Source: Epiperipatus broadwayi | Lineage: Eukaryota; Onychophora; Udeonychophora; Euonychophora; Peripatidae | Length of the DNA stretch: 64,000 nucleotides | Reading direction: 5' to 3' | Assembly: GCA_028023455.1 (NCBI GenBank) | Contig: JAQFVV010006855.1 | Coordinates: 62,001-126,000 of the forward strand | Part shown: piece by piece, positions 1-9,248 of the stretch | Layout of the letters: each line of letters opens with the position of its first letter | How positions within the stretch are numbered: the stretch's first letter is position 1 | Translations under genes and position numbers: made by a program | Notes under the pieces: model-generated | Seen by the model: the letters and a program-made list of their open reading frames with translations, nothing else | What the model was told of the DNA's origin: nothing | The model's database searches: none

Positions 1-48
1 GCTTAAGAGGCCAGTGTTTTGACTCACCCATTTCAAACTCGGTACAAA

Positions 49-70
49 TGGCTATGCCCAACATGGGGCT
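49..70 (+). promoter_or_regulatory. Putative primer-binding site
   Basis: The sequence begins TGGCTATGCCCAACATGGGG two bases after the LTR end. TGG at this position, complementary to the CCA end of a tRNA, and the CCCAACATGGGG core resemble primer-binding sites of many animal Ty3 and BEL elements. The tRNA was not identified. Confidence 0.5.
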
Positions 71-427
71 AGACCTAAGAAACAATAGTAATTAAATACT
101 TTGTTTTTTGTTTAAAAATAAAAATTTTAAAGAAAAGCTAAATTATGTATGTGAAAGTGTTTTAATTTTAAAAAAGAATTGACCAAAATTTATTTTTTTT
201 TAATGAAAAGATATTTATGCTATTTACATTCGTTAAAATAAATCATTCTGTTAAATCAGAGTCAATTAGTTGTTTGGGTGAAGTTAAAGCATTAAGAACG
301 AGTAGAGAAATGAACAAAAGGGCTGGAGTCAGCATGTGTTTCCGTCTAATAAATAAATAATAATAATATTCGATTTGTTAATGCAAAAGATAATTTTTTA
401 AAAAAAATACAAAGTAATAGCATAACT

Positions 428-2086
428 ATGATTAGAGAAATGGAGCCGGAAGAAAGGCCAATATATTTCAAAAATCCTCAGTTAGTGGAAAAAGAAAAAG
501 AAGAAGTATCTGAGATGTGTATGATGATGTAAATGATGATGAATATAATGCAAGAGTTCAAAGAATAATTGTGTCAGAAATTTAAACAAAGCCAACAAGA
601 GCTCAAAGCTGAATTCAAAGCAGAAATATGAGAAATCAAACAAATCCAGCTAGAACTGAAGGAAGAAATTAGTCAGGTCAAAGGAGAAATTAATGAACTT
701 AGAATAGAAATTAGAGAAATGAAGAAAATGAGGGGTGAAATAACGGAGGAAGTAGAGACAAATCATGTAGCCATAAAAGCTGTAAAAAAGATTTGAACGA
801 AGAAAGTCAGGAAAGGGCGATAGTAGAAGAAAGCATAAAGGAAGTGAGAGCTGAATTAGAGCAAGGTAGCATTAGCTATAATAATTTAGAAATGAAAATA
901 ATACAGATAGAAGAGACATGCCGGGAATGGAGAAACATAGCTAGAACAACACAGGAAGAATTAAGTTTGTTAAAAAATGAAGGCATCAGAGTGAAGTAGA
1001 ACGTAAAATTGATGAAGCAGTAAAAAAAATAGAAAGGGCATCCTTTGATATAGCGGAAAGCAGTGATACTTTGAAGTTGGAAGTAAAAAAATGTGTATAG
1101 ATATAACTAAGGGTCTAGCGTATAAGATGGACCAAATGAAGCATAAAAATAAAAATTATGATAGGGAGAATAAGCCAGAGGGACTGACCAAGAGATTCTT
1201 GGAGGAAAAATTTATTATTGTGACATTCAAGGCTGAAGCAGGAGAGAGTCCATTAAATCATTTAGAGAGCCTAACTGGTTTGTTTCAAATACAGGAGTGG
1301 CAAGAAGGTGATAAAGTTACACTTGCTAGCAGTCACCTTCAAGGAACAGCCTTGGATTGGTGGCACACCCAGTATGCTTATCCATGCACATTTGAAGGAG
1401 TATAGGCATGCCATCTTGGAAGAACCTTTTTGGAGCACAAAGCATGATCAGACAGCGGCACGAAGATTCAAATTGGCAGCACAGATCACATCCTCTCCTC
1501 CTCCCCCCCCCACTACATTTTTCTTTTGGACTTCTTACCACAAGTTTTAGGGTTTTTTCTTCCACCTCCTTTGTTTTTTTGGGCTTTTCCCTTTCCCCCC
1601 CAACAAAAAGGAAAGTGGTTTTTTTTTTATAAGTCCGCTGGGGGCCCTCTTGGTCTTGTTTTTGGTTTGCCCCCCTTCTCTTTTCCCCTCTTCTTAACCC
1701 TACCTTTACAATATAAATTATCTATTCTTTTTATTTTTTCTTTTCTTTTTTTAAAGATGGCATACTCTGTAAGGTATTTAAAGAAAGATATCCCAGCATC
1801 CATTGGAGAAACTCTCATGTAATTTTTTTTAAAACAGGTGGCAAAACTAAAGACTTTAATGGTGTTTCAGTTGTCGGATGACAAAATTATAAGAACAATC
1901 TGACACAACATGTCGCTGCCTGTGCAGCAAATGATGCTAAGTAGCAATGGTTGGACAGTGGAAGAAATGGTAGAATTTCTGACCCGAGTGGATTGTGTAA
2001 ATTTGATTCGGGAGCCTAGAGATCGATATAGGAAAATAGATCAGTATAATGATCAGAATGTACGTAAACAGGAGCCACCTGACTGA
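428..2086 (+). pseudogene. Decayed retrotransposon Gag, copy 1
   Basis: This is recognisable by alignment with the better copy at 56035-57264. An N-terminal acidic coiled-coil part rich in Lys, Glu and Met comes first, then a capsid-like part with the motifs GESPLNHLESL and ALDWW, and a C-terminus ending EPPD followed by a stop in both copies. There is no CCHC zinc knuckle and no pol frame after it. Stops (for example TAA at about 529), frameshifts and a 300-bp insertion at about 1455-1755 break the frame, so it cannot make Gag. The longest open pieces are 793-999 and 1091-1405. The family resembles the Retrotrans_gag capsid group; that placement is from motif memory only. Confidence 0.7.
1455..1755 (+). 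repeat. Pyrimidine-rich insertion inside gag copy 1
   Basis: Gag similarity stops at about 1452 and resumes at about 1757 (ATGGCATACTC, matching GATGGGATACTT at 56928). Between them lie about 300 bases, largely C and T runs on the plus strand, with no counterpart in the second gag copy. It reads like a simple-sequence insertion or a low-quality stretch. The short frames here (on both strands) are by-products of the base bias. Confidence 0.5.
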
Positions 2087-3570
2087 GCATAATTGTCAGT
2101 TAATCAGGTAGAATAATAAAAGAAACAAAAAGGACCAGAAATGGACTATGAGTTTAATATAATTATTTTGATGTAGGTGAAATACCTGAATTAGAATTTC
2201 ACTATTTAAAATGATGGATTGTTTTGTCAAATAATAACGGAGGCTTCACAAAATAAAAGATTTTTTTCCCCCATGCACATATTAATTAAGAAAGAAAAAT
2301 GCTCATAAATAAACTGTTCAAAAAATATATATATATAAAAAATCAATCAATCAATAAAATCAAGTTAAATAAATGGGTCAAATGAATGATATAAAAGTAA
2401 AATGTTTGTAGAATTAAATAAATGAGTAAGATAATGGAAATACGTAGAATAGAAGCAAGTTAAACAAATAAATATAATATATCTGTAGAAAATAATAGAG
2501 GGGCATAATAAAATAAAAGTTTTTTGAATACCCACAAATTAATAAAAGGAAGTAAATAAATGTTTTAAAGTAATCAAGTCCAATAAAATCTTTGTATAAT
2601 AAATAATGAAGAGCAGTAAAATAAAAGTTTTTTTCTGAATACACGCACATAAATAAAGAAGTTAAAATAATGGTTTAAAATAGTATCATAAAACTAATAT
2701 TTAAATGTTTGTAATGGGTTAAAATTAATATTGTCAGGTTAGGGTTATATAAATATGTAAAATAATATTTGTAATGGTTTAGAATAAAGATTAATATAAA
2801 TAAGTGATTTAAGATAATGTTCATGTTAAGTTAAAAATAATATTGTAAGGTTATAAATGGATAAAATATAAAGTCAATCTAAGTTATTAGGAATGTATAA
2901 TGGATCGAAATTAAAGGGAATGAGGGTAGTATAAAAATAAGTTTTAGATAAAAATAAGTTTAAAGCTGTCAACTGGATAAAATTTAGCTCCCGTAATGGA
3001 TTGGCAGGTATCATTCTTCTTTTAAAATGCACACTGGGGCCAATCCAGCATACACCGCAAGTCACTTTTCAGGGGAGAATCCCAATATCTCATACCTCAT
3101 ATTCCAAGCATAAGTTGGAAATGGACAGTTGAAAAATTCCCGCCATTCGCAGTGACCTCTTCTTAGTCAAAGTCTGATCAAGAGAATTGGCAATCGTTTT
3201 CCAAAGCATAAGTCGAAAATGGACAGTTGAAAATTCCTGCCATTCACAGCGATCTTTTCTAAGTCCTATCAAGAGAATCGGCAGCTGAAGTTTTGTTTTT
3301 CATAGTGTAAGTCAGTATAAGTCAGCAAATCTGCATCGGTCTCAGTTCCAAAAGATCCATGTGCCACAAAATTAGTTTGTCCTCATGATCACTATCCAGG
3401 ACTCAGAACATTGTAAGCAATGTAACCAGCATAGAAAGGAGTAAAGCATAATTGAAGATTGCCCTTAGTATGGAAAGCAAAAGATATCAAAAAGCAAACT
3501 TAGAAAAAAATAATAAATTAAGACTTAAAGATGTCAGAGATAAAATGGTCAAAAATGATGCATTTTACTC
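2087..3570. other. Non-coding interior of LTR element A, with a 95-bp tandem repeat
   Basis: This stretch is AT-rich and no gene is seen. At about 3108-3200 and 3205-3290 an imperfect repeat of about 95 bp occurs twice (shared AAATGGACAGTTGAAAA, GCCATTC, and ATCAAGAGAAT). Its position between gag and the polypurine tract is where pol would normally be. Confidence 0.5.
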
Positions 3571-3584
3571 TCAAACGGGGATGG
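3571..3584 (+). promoter_or_regulatory. Polypurine tract of element A
   Basis: The purine-rich run AAACGGGGATGG lies immediately before the TG that opens the 3' LTR, the normal place for the plus-strand primer of reverse transcription. Confidence 0.5.
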
Positions 3585-5141
3585 TGTAATGTATCAATAT
3601 TGAAATTGGCACATAAAAATTTATCTAAAAAAATTATTAAAATAAACTTTCGTAAAAGAAAATGTATTTAAAAGTTTAATAGTTTTCTATCATTAGTTTT
3701 TGAAATAAAAGTTAGAAAATAATTGATTAAAAAGAGGGTAGGGGGAGTTTTGGTTAGAAAAGTTAAACTAAAAGTTTTATAAAAGGAAGTAGAGTTTATT
3801 ATTATTAGTCGAAATATAATTTAAAGTTTAAAAAATACAAATCTTTTTTCATTTGAATTAAAGAAAAAGTAATCTTAAAACTAGTTATATATGTGCGTAT
3901 ATATGTGCGATTGTAAATAAATAAAAAAATGTATGCGTAATAAATATTAAAATGAAATAAAAGAAGATTATCATTAAAAAACACAGTTAAAAATATAAAA
4001 CAACACAGCTGCATGGCTATTACTATTTAAACAATCTTCCAAAACACATTGTCAAAGGATTATCAATGGAATTTTGACAACAGATATTGCTGGAGGATAT
4101 TACAAGGACAACACATTACAGGTATAAATAGACTTTTTTATCAGACAATTAATTGAGTCAGTTAAGTCAAGAGAGGACAATCAGTTGAGTTAATTGTATC
4201 CAGAAACAAAATGCAGTGCTGAGCAGCTTTTTGGAACACACATCTTTCTCCAGCCTTAGTCAAATAAGATCAGCAATATCTGCCCGTGAAATAATGTCAG
4301 TGTAACAACTTGGAAATCTCCATCACTATCTAATTGTCTCCAATAATAATAATCACGAATAATAATGAAACTCATCAAGGAAATTTCCCAGCCGGCTGGA
4401 AATATATCTCACCTAAAGCAGTAACCAAATAAAACGAAGTTCTACATCTACATTCAAAATCATAGGTATTAATATTTCATATTCTTATTTCTATAATAGC
4501 CATTTCATTGCATTAATTCGTAAAGACTCTAGAGACAAGTAATTTGAACTCTATAATCATGCATAAAATGAACTATTGATATGCATGTTTGTGAATGCTA
4601 TATGATTTTATAAATGTCAAACATTATTTATGCTTTTTATAAGATATATATTATAGTGTGTTAATTTGAAATGTGTGTGTGTTATATTAGTTAAAAATTT
4701 ATAAAGATGTTTAAATTTAGTAAATTAATGTCAGTTAATAAATTGTCTTAAAACTTAAACTCTATTTGTTGGTCAATTCTTTTTATCAATTCTTTTACAA
4801 ATCTTTTATCAATTCTTTTCACCACTAATTATGTATAATCTATTAGTGATTACAAACAACTGAGATAGTCATAGATATTTAGGCATTGAATTAGTGGCCA
4901 TTTCTCAAAGCGTGTTATTTATTCATTCTTGGATAATGAACTGGTGCCCATGTTTACACGAAACCAAAAAAAGTGCTTTGAATTCTGGTGTTGAACTCAA
5001 CAGTTGAGAAGAAGTTATGTCCTGGAAATGTAACACTAGTTATATATTTTATAGCTGTCATTTGGGCATACATATTCTCTGAATATGTTTTTCTCTGCCT
5101 AAGAGGCCGGTGTTTTGACGACCCATTTTAAACCTTGTACA
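3585..5141 (+). repeat. 3' LTR, family A (1.56 kb)
   Basis: The LTR starts TGTAATGTATC and ends CTTGTACA. It aligns along its length with the solo LTRs at 24987-26706 (reverse) and 40250-41989. It contains a TGGTGCCC box (4942-4949), about 200 nt before its end, and a hairpin CATATTCTCTGAATATG (5071-5087) that is kept with compensatory changes in the 24987 copy. The minus-strand frame at 3805-4014 is a by-product and not a gene. Confidence 0.75.
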
Positions 5142-5162
5142 ATATATATATATATATATATA
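5142..5162. repeat. (TA)n microsatellite
   Basis: An uninterrupted AT run separates the end of the family-A LTR from the first hammerhead unit. A matching run lies at the other end of the array (6952-6964). Confidence 0.9.
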
Positions 5163-5301
5163 AACAAAAACAAGTTATTCACGTAACTTGCTATCACTTG
5201 TATTTATGATAAATAGATGGCGTTTTACCAAAACTACCATAGAACTGTAAATTTGTTTACATAAATGAGAAAAGAGTCAGAATTCACTATCTCTTACATT
5301 T

Positions 5302-5360
5302 GCTCACCCTCAGATCAGCTGATTTCAAGCTAATTTGCTATCATCAGTGAAGGTTAGAGC
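5302..5360 (-). ncRNA. Hammerhead ribozyme, family 1 copy a (core intact)
   Basis: On the minus strand: CTGATGA (5341-5347), stem II AGC..GCT with loop AAATTA, GAAA (5323-5326), short stem III ATC-AGCT-GAT, then the cleavage residue C (5313). Stem I pairs ACCTTCA before the core with TGAGGGT after the cleavage site (seven pairs, one G-U), with two further pairs beyond a mismatch. All conserved core bases are present. The cleavage triplet is AUC. Confidence 0.8.
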
Positions 5361-5711
5361 TAGAAACTAGATCTAAATGCTGACTCCAAGTGTTTATGCA
5401 AAACATTTTTATCAGCTTGCAAGCATGAATTTTTCAGACTGGTAAAGTCTTCAAACTTAGCCTAACAAGCCAGATAGCTATGCAGATCTGATCTCAGTTC
5501 AGTTTCACTACATAATCAAAGCCTCTGCAATATATATCATTGCAAAAAACCATTAAAGGTACATTTATGATAAACAAAAACAAGTTATTCACATAACTTG
5601 CTATCACTTGTATTTATGATCAATTGATGGTGTTTTACCAAAACTACTGTACAGGTGTAAATTTGTTTACATAAATGACAAAAGAGTCAGAATTCACTAT
5701 CTCTTTCATTT

Positions 5712-5770
5712 GCTCAATCTCAGATAGGCAGATTTTAAGCTAATTTGCTATCATCAGTGAAGAATAGAGC
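5712..5770 (-). ncRNA. Hammerhead ribozyme, family 1 copy b (probably inactive)
   Basis: It has the same layout as copy a with CTGATGA and stem II kept, but GAAA reads AAAA (loss of the essential G12) and stem III is altered. Expected to be inactive. Confidence 0.65.
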
Positions 5771-6122
5771 TAGAAACTAGATCTAAACACTGACTCCAAG
5801 TGTCTATGCAAAATGTTTCTATCAGCTTGCAAGCATGAATTTTTCGGACTGGGAAAGTCTTCAAACCCAGCCAAACAAGCCACACAGCTATATGGGTCTG
5901 ATCTCAGTTCAGTTTCACTACATAGTCAAAGCCTCTGCAATATATGTCATTGCAAAAAACCTTTAAATGTACATTTATGAAAAACAAAAACCAAGTTATT
6001 CACATAACTTGCTATCACTTGTATTTATGATCAATAGATGGTGTTTTACCAAAACCACCATACAAGTGTAAATTTGTTTACATAAATGACAAAAGAGTCA
6101 GAATTTACTATCTTTTTCATTT

Positions 6123-6148
6123 GATCACCCTCAGATGAGCTGATTTCA
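6123..6148 (-). ncRNA. Hammerhead ribozyme, family 1 copy c (truncated)
   Basis: Only the GAAA, stem III and 3' half of stem I remain. The unit breaks inside the ribozyme at the junction with the inverted half of the array. Confidence 0.6.
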
Positions 6149-6389
6149 TAAATACAAGTGATAAATACAAGTGATAGCAAGTTATGTGAATAACTTTGTT
6201 TTTCATAAATGTACCTTTAAAGATTTTTTTGCAATGATATATATAGCAGAGGCTTTGACTATGTGGTGAAACTGAACTGAGATCAGACTCTTGTTAGACT
6301 GGGTTTGAAGACTGAAAAATTCATGCTTGCACACTGATAGAAATGTTTTGCATCAACACTTGGAGTAAGTGTTTACATCTAGTTTCTAC

Positions 6390-6446
6390 CTCTATCCTTC
6401 ACTGATGATGGCAAATTAGCTTGAAATCAGCTGATCTGAGGGTGAG
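6390..6446 (+). ncRNA. Hammerhead ribozyme, family 1 copy d (core intact)
   Basis: CTGATGA 6402-6408, stem II GGC..GCT, GAAA 6423-6426, stem III ATC-AGCT-GAT, cleavage after C6436. Stem I is TCCTTCA against TGAGGGT, with six good pairs. Confidence 0.8.
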
Positions 6447-6798
6447 AAAACAAGAGATAGTGAATTCTGACTCTTTTGTCATTTATGTAAACAAATTTAC
6501 ACTTGTACAGTGGTTTTGGTAAAATGCTATCTATTGATCATAAATACAAGTGATAGCAAGTTACGTGAATAACTGTTTTTGTTTTTTTATAAATGTACCT
6601 TTAAAGGTTTTTTGCAATGATATATATTGCAGAGGCTTTGACTACATAGTGAAACTGAACTGAGATCAGACCTATATAGCTATCTGGCTTGTTAGGCTGG
6701 GTTTGAAAACTTTACTGGTCTGAAAAATTCACGCTTGCAAGTTGATAGAAACGTTTTGCATAAACACTTGGAGTCAGTGTTTAGATCTAGTTTCTAGA

Positions 6799-6855
6799 TC
6801 TATTCTTCACTGATGATAGCAAATTAGCTTGAAATCAGCTGCTCTGAGGGTGAGC
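6799..6855 (+). ncRNA. Hammerhead ribozyme, family 1 copy e (core intact)
   Basis: CTGATGA 6810-6816, stem II AGC..GCT, GAAA 6831-6834, cleavage after C6844 with triplet CUC. Stem III has one changed pair. Spacing from copy d is 408 bases, the unit length. Confidence 0.75.
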
Positions 6856-6951
6856 AAATGAAAGAGATAGTGAATTCTGACTCTTTTGTCATTTATGTAA
6901 ACAAATTTACACGTGTATGGTGGTTTTGATAAAACACTATCTATTGATCAT

Positions 6952-6964
6952 ATATATATATATA
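6952..6964. repeat. (TA)n microsatellite at the array end
   Basis: This short AT run closes the family 1 array and mirrors the run at 5142-5162. It is consistent with insertion into a TA microsatellite. Confidence 0.85.
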
Positions 6965-7155
6965 TGAGCTCATAATATTATTTCCAGGAGGATCCATGTA
7001 GTAAAATATAGAATACCTAAAATAACTGATGTTTCAGTACAATAACAAGTATTTTCCTCAGAGATTATTCCTTCTCAAATCAAATGAATTTGTAGAAAGT
7101 GAAATTTAAAATCATTATTTTTTCTTTGTCATTTTCTTTTCAGAGGAGTTTTAAA

Positions 7156-7520
7156 GACATCTTATTCTCCAATAGCTTTTTAAATATATTGTTAATTTTC
7201 TTCAATTCACACATTTCATTTATGCTTTTGGTACTTTCAAAAATGTCTAAACTTTCTCTTAGCAATCTCTGGTCATATTGTTCAATTATTTCCAGAATAA
7301 TGTGTTTTACTAAAATTACTTAATTTTATGTGTAAATAAATGGCTGATAAATTGAATTTTTTTTAACAGCCAAAATTGCATTTTTCTGTTCTTACATTAA
7401 TTCTATGATTTGTCTGTCCAAGGTATGATTTTGAACAAACTACACATGATATTTCCTATACATGTTGACATTCCAAAGGAATTTTTCCTTTTTGGTGAGA
7501 AAACACTTTATTATTTATTT
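7156..7520 (-). pseudogene. GIY-YIG endonuclease remnant (Penelope-type C-terminus)
   Basis: Read on the minus strand, about 7370-7500 gives a segment with CVVC followed by SYLGQTNHRINVRT, the pattern of the YIGxT half of GIY-YIG nucleases in Penelope-like elements. About 7156-7323 gives an open stretch with LEIIEQYDQRLLRESLDIF, like the C-terminal helix of such domains. A stop and a frame change separate the pieces and the first GIY strand is not clear. No reverse transcriptase is seen upstream. The assignment is from motif recall, and a chance match in the first part is possible. Confidence 0.4.
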
Positions 7521-8354
7521 AAAATGTAGTGTATGCTCTGTAAAAATTATTTTTCTTTAAAATATTACCTATTTTATCAGATACTTCTTTATATGTCACA
7601 GAATGGTCTTAATTTATGAAGTATTAAAATCCTTTTTCTTATTATATAAAAAGCCTTGTTAATAATTCTGCGATCAAAACCATTATAAAAAAACATTTTT
7701 AGTAACAGAGATACCTTGATTAAAATGGTATATGACATATATAACTATTTATAAGATTGCTTATATATATATATAACTATATATATATTGCTTATATATA
7801 TCTTATAAATAGTTATATATGTCATTTTTTATTTTTATATATATATAAGGCTACACATATATATGCTATTGTAATGGAATTGCTGTTTTCCATTATATAT
7901 CAAATATATATATATATATCCATTTAAAAGATTGCGTATATATATAATGCTACACATATATGCGTAATTATAATACAGTTATTTTAAAAAAAGAAAGTTT
8001 TTTATTCTGAAAGTAATAAAGAATTTTACTCCTCTTTCTCTCCCAGCATTTTTATGGATGCCACTTTTTGACTCCAAGTGCCAATCCTACTTACATGTAA
8101 ATAAGAATTATGCTGGAAGAGATCGAGTCTCAATATTAAATAAATGAAAATCCTGCCACTAGCTAGCTCACTCAGGGCAGGTGGTTATTAAACAGGAGAA
8201 ATATATGGGGGTTCAGAATTGCACAAATAGACTCTTAATCAAATCACTTATATGATGTACTAATAAATTGCTGGTGTTTGATTTTATGGATTGCTCCCCA
8301 CATATAACAGGCAAAAGTTTATTTTAGTAGCATGTCGTATATTTCTCTAAATTT
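7521..8354. other. AT-rich non-coding stretch with TA palindromes
   Basis: No gene is seen. A perfect 24-bp inverted repeat (7733-7756 with 7801-7824) encloses TA-rich sequence, and similar TA-rich foldback sequence continues to about 7980. Confidence 0.6.
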
Positions 8355-9088
8355 GTTTCAGCATTTGCAGTATCAAAGACTGATGCTAAGGGTGTTATCA
8401 GGCACCTTATTAACCACCAGTTTCAAGCCATAGGTAAACCTGATGTAACTTTGACAGATCATGCCACTGCCTTTGTATCCAAGACATGGAGAAAATGGGT
8501 TCAAACTCAAAACATCAAGCATGTCATGTGTTCTTATGAAATCTACAGTCTAATCCCTGCAAGCACTTTATGCATAAGCTTAGCAGAGTTTATATTTACA
8601 TTCCATGATGATCATAGACAATGGTTGAATAAACTTCCTGAATTAGTCAATCTTATTAATATAACTTGTAATGAATCCACAGGATTCCCTCCTATTAATT
8701 TTCATTACAGAAAATAGGAACCCTTGCTGATTGAAATCCCATTGCCTGTTACCCATGAGGAAATAAATAATGGCAATGACCTTGATAGACCCAGGACTAA
8801 CTTAAACTAATGGGTCAGAAAAGAGTAAAACAATTGTAAACCAAAGCACATCCATTTAAGATAAATGACCTTATGCTGGTAAGTAACTCATGTTAGCAAC
8901 CCCCCAAAGAAACCAATTCAAAAAGTTTCTAAATTTATATGAAAAGCCATTCCAGATTATGAAGCAGATAGAAGAGAATGTCTTTATGCTTGGTACTCTT
9001 GATGAAAATAAGGAACATATAATGCAAATAGTTTGGTCTCCAAACTTATCCTTTAGCAGAATGATCTATCAAAGATCTCTCTAATTAA
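8355..9088 (+). pseudogene. Ty3/Osvaldo-like integrase and C-terminal module, decayed
   Basis: The frame from about 8360 reads like the end of a Ty3-type integrase core: DVTLTDHATAFVSKTW (a catalytic Asp region), then a conserved NESTGFPPINFHY near the core's end. The longest open piece is 8451-8717. After stops, 8890-9084 resembles the GPY/F module that follows the core (EKPFQIMKQIEENVFML). The usual NP.ER glutamate region is damaged, so no activity is expected. It lies just 5' of a polypurine tract and the LTR at 9249, where the end of pol belongs. Confidence 0.65.
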
Positions 9089-9232
9089 GTCATGATACAA
9101 AATTTCCTAATAAATAGGGGATTTAGTGAGCATATGAATGACATTTGCCATTAGTTAGAAAAAAATATTTGTCAATTATGTACAATTTTATTGATTATGG
9201 AGGATTAAAGTAAATGTATGATGATTTTTTTT

Positions 9233-9248
9233 ATTAGGAGAGGGGGAA
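9233..9248 (+). promoter_or_regulatory. Polypurine tract of the family-B LTR element
   Basis: ATTAGGAGAGGGGGAA immediately precedes the LTR start TGTTGTGCC. Confidence 0.65.

Larger units (their letters stand above)
1..5141 (+). mobile_element. Gag-only LTR retrotransposon, family A (5' end outside window)
   Basis: Bases 1-46 match the end of the 3' LTR (shared GGCCGGTGTTTTGAC-type stretch, ending in TACA), so the window opens at the tail of the 5' LTR. A primer-binding-like site follows at 49-70, then a decayed gag gene (428-2086), about 1.5 kb without coding sequence, a purine run (3571-3584) and the 3' LTR (3585-5141). No protease, reverse transcriptase or integrase can be read in the 3.5-kb interior, so this copy could move only with enzymes supplied in trans. 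The 3' LTR abuts a (TA)n tract. Two solo LTRs of the same family lie at 24987-26706 and 40250-41989. Confidence 0.75.
5161..6951. mobile_element. Hammerhead-ribozyme retroposon array, family 1 (2.4 direct plus 2 inverted 410-bp units)
   Basis: Units begin at 5161, 5572 and 5981 (period 410-411). The third is cut at about 6149, where two units in the opposite orientation follow to the (TA)n at 6952. Each unit has the same order of blocks: AAACAAAAACAAGTTATTCAC, a ribozyme, GATCTAGTTTCTA, and GATCTGATCTCAGTTCAG. The units do not code for protein. Direct units carry the ribozyme on the minus strand, inverted units on the plus strand. Tandem units of a few hundred bases with one type I hammerhead each are the hallmark of animal 'retrozymes', which are copied through self-cleaved circular RNA. 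The head-to-head arrangement could also form a large cruciform. Confidence 0.8.

Noticed and set aside
1500-1822. Open frames in the pyrimidine-rich stretch
   Set aside because: Base composition alone explains them. They interrupt a recognisable gag.
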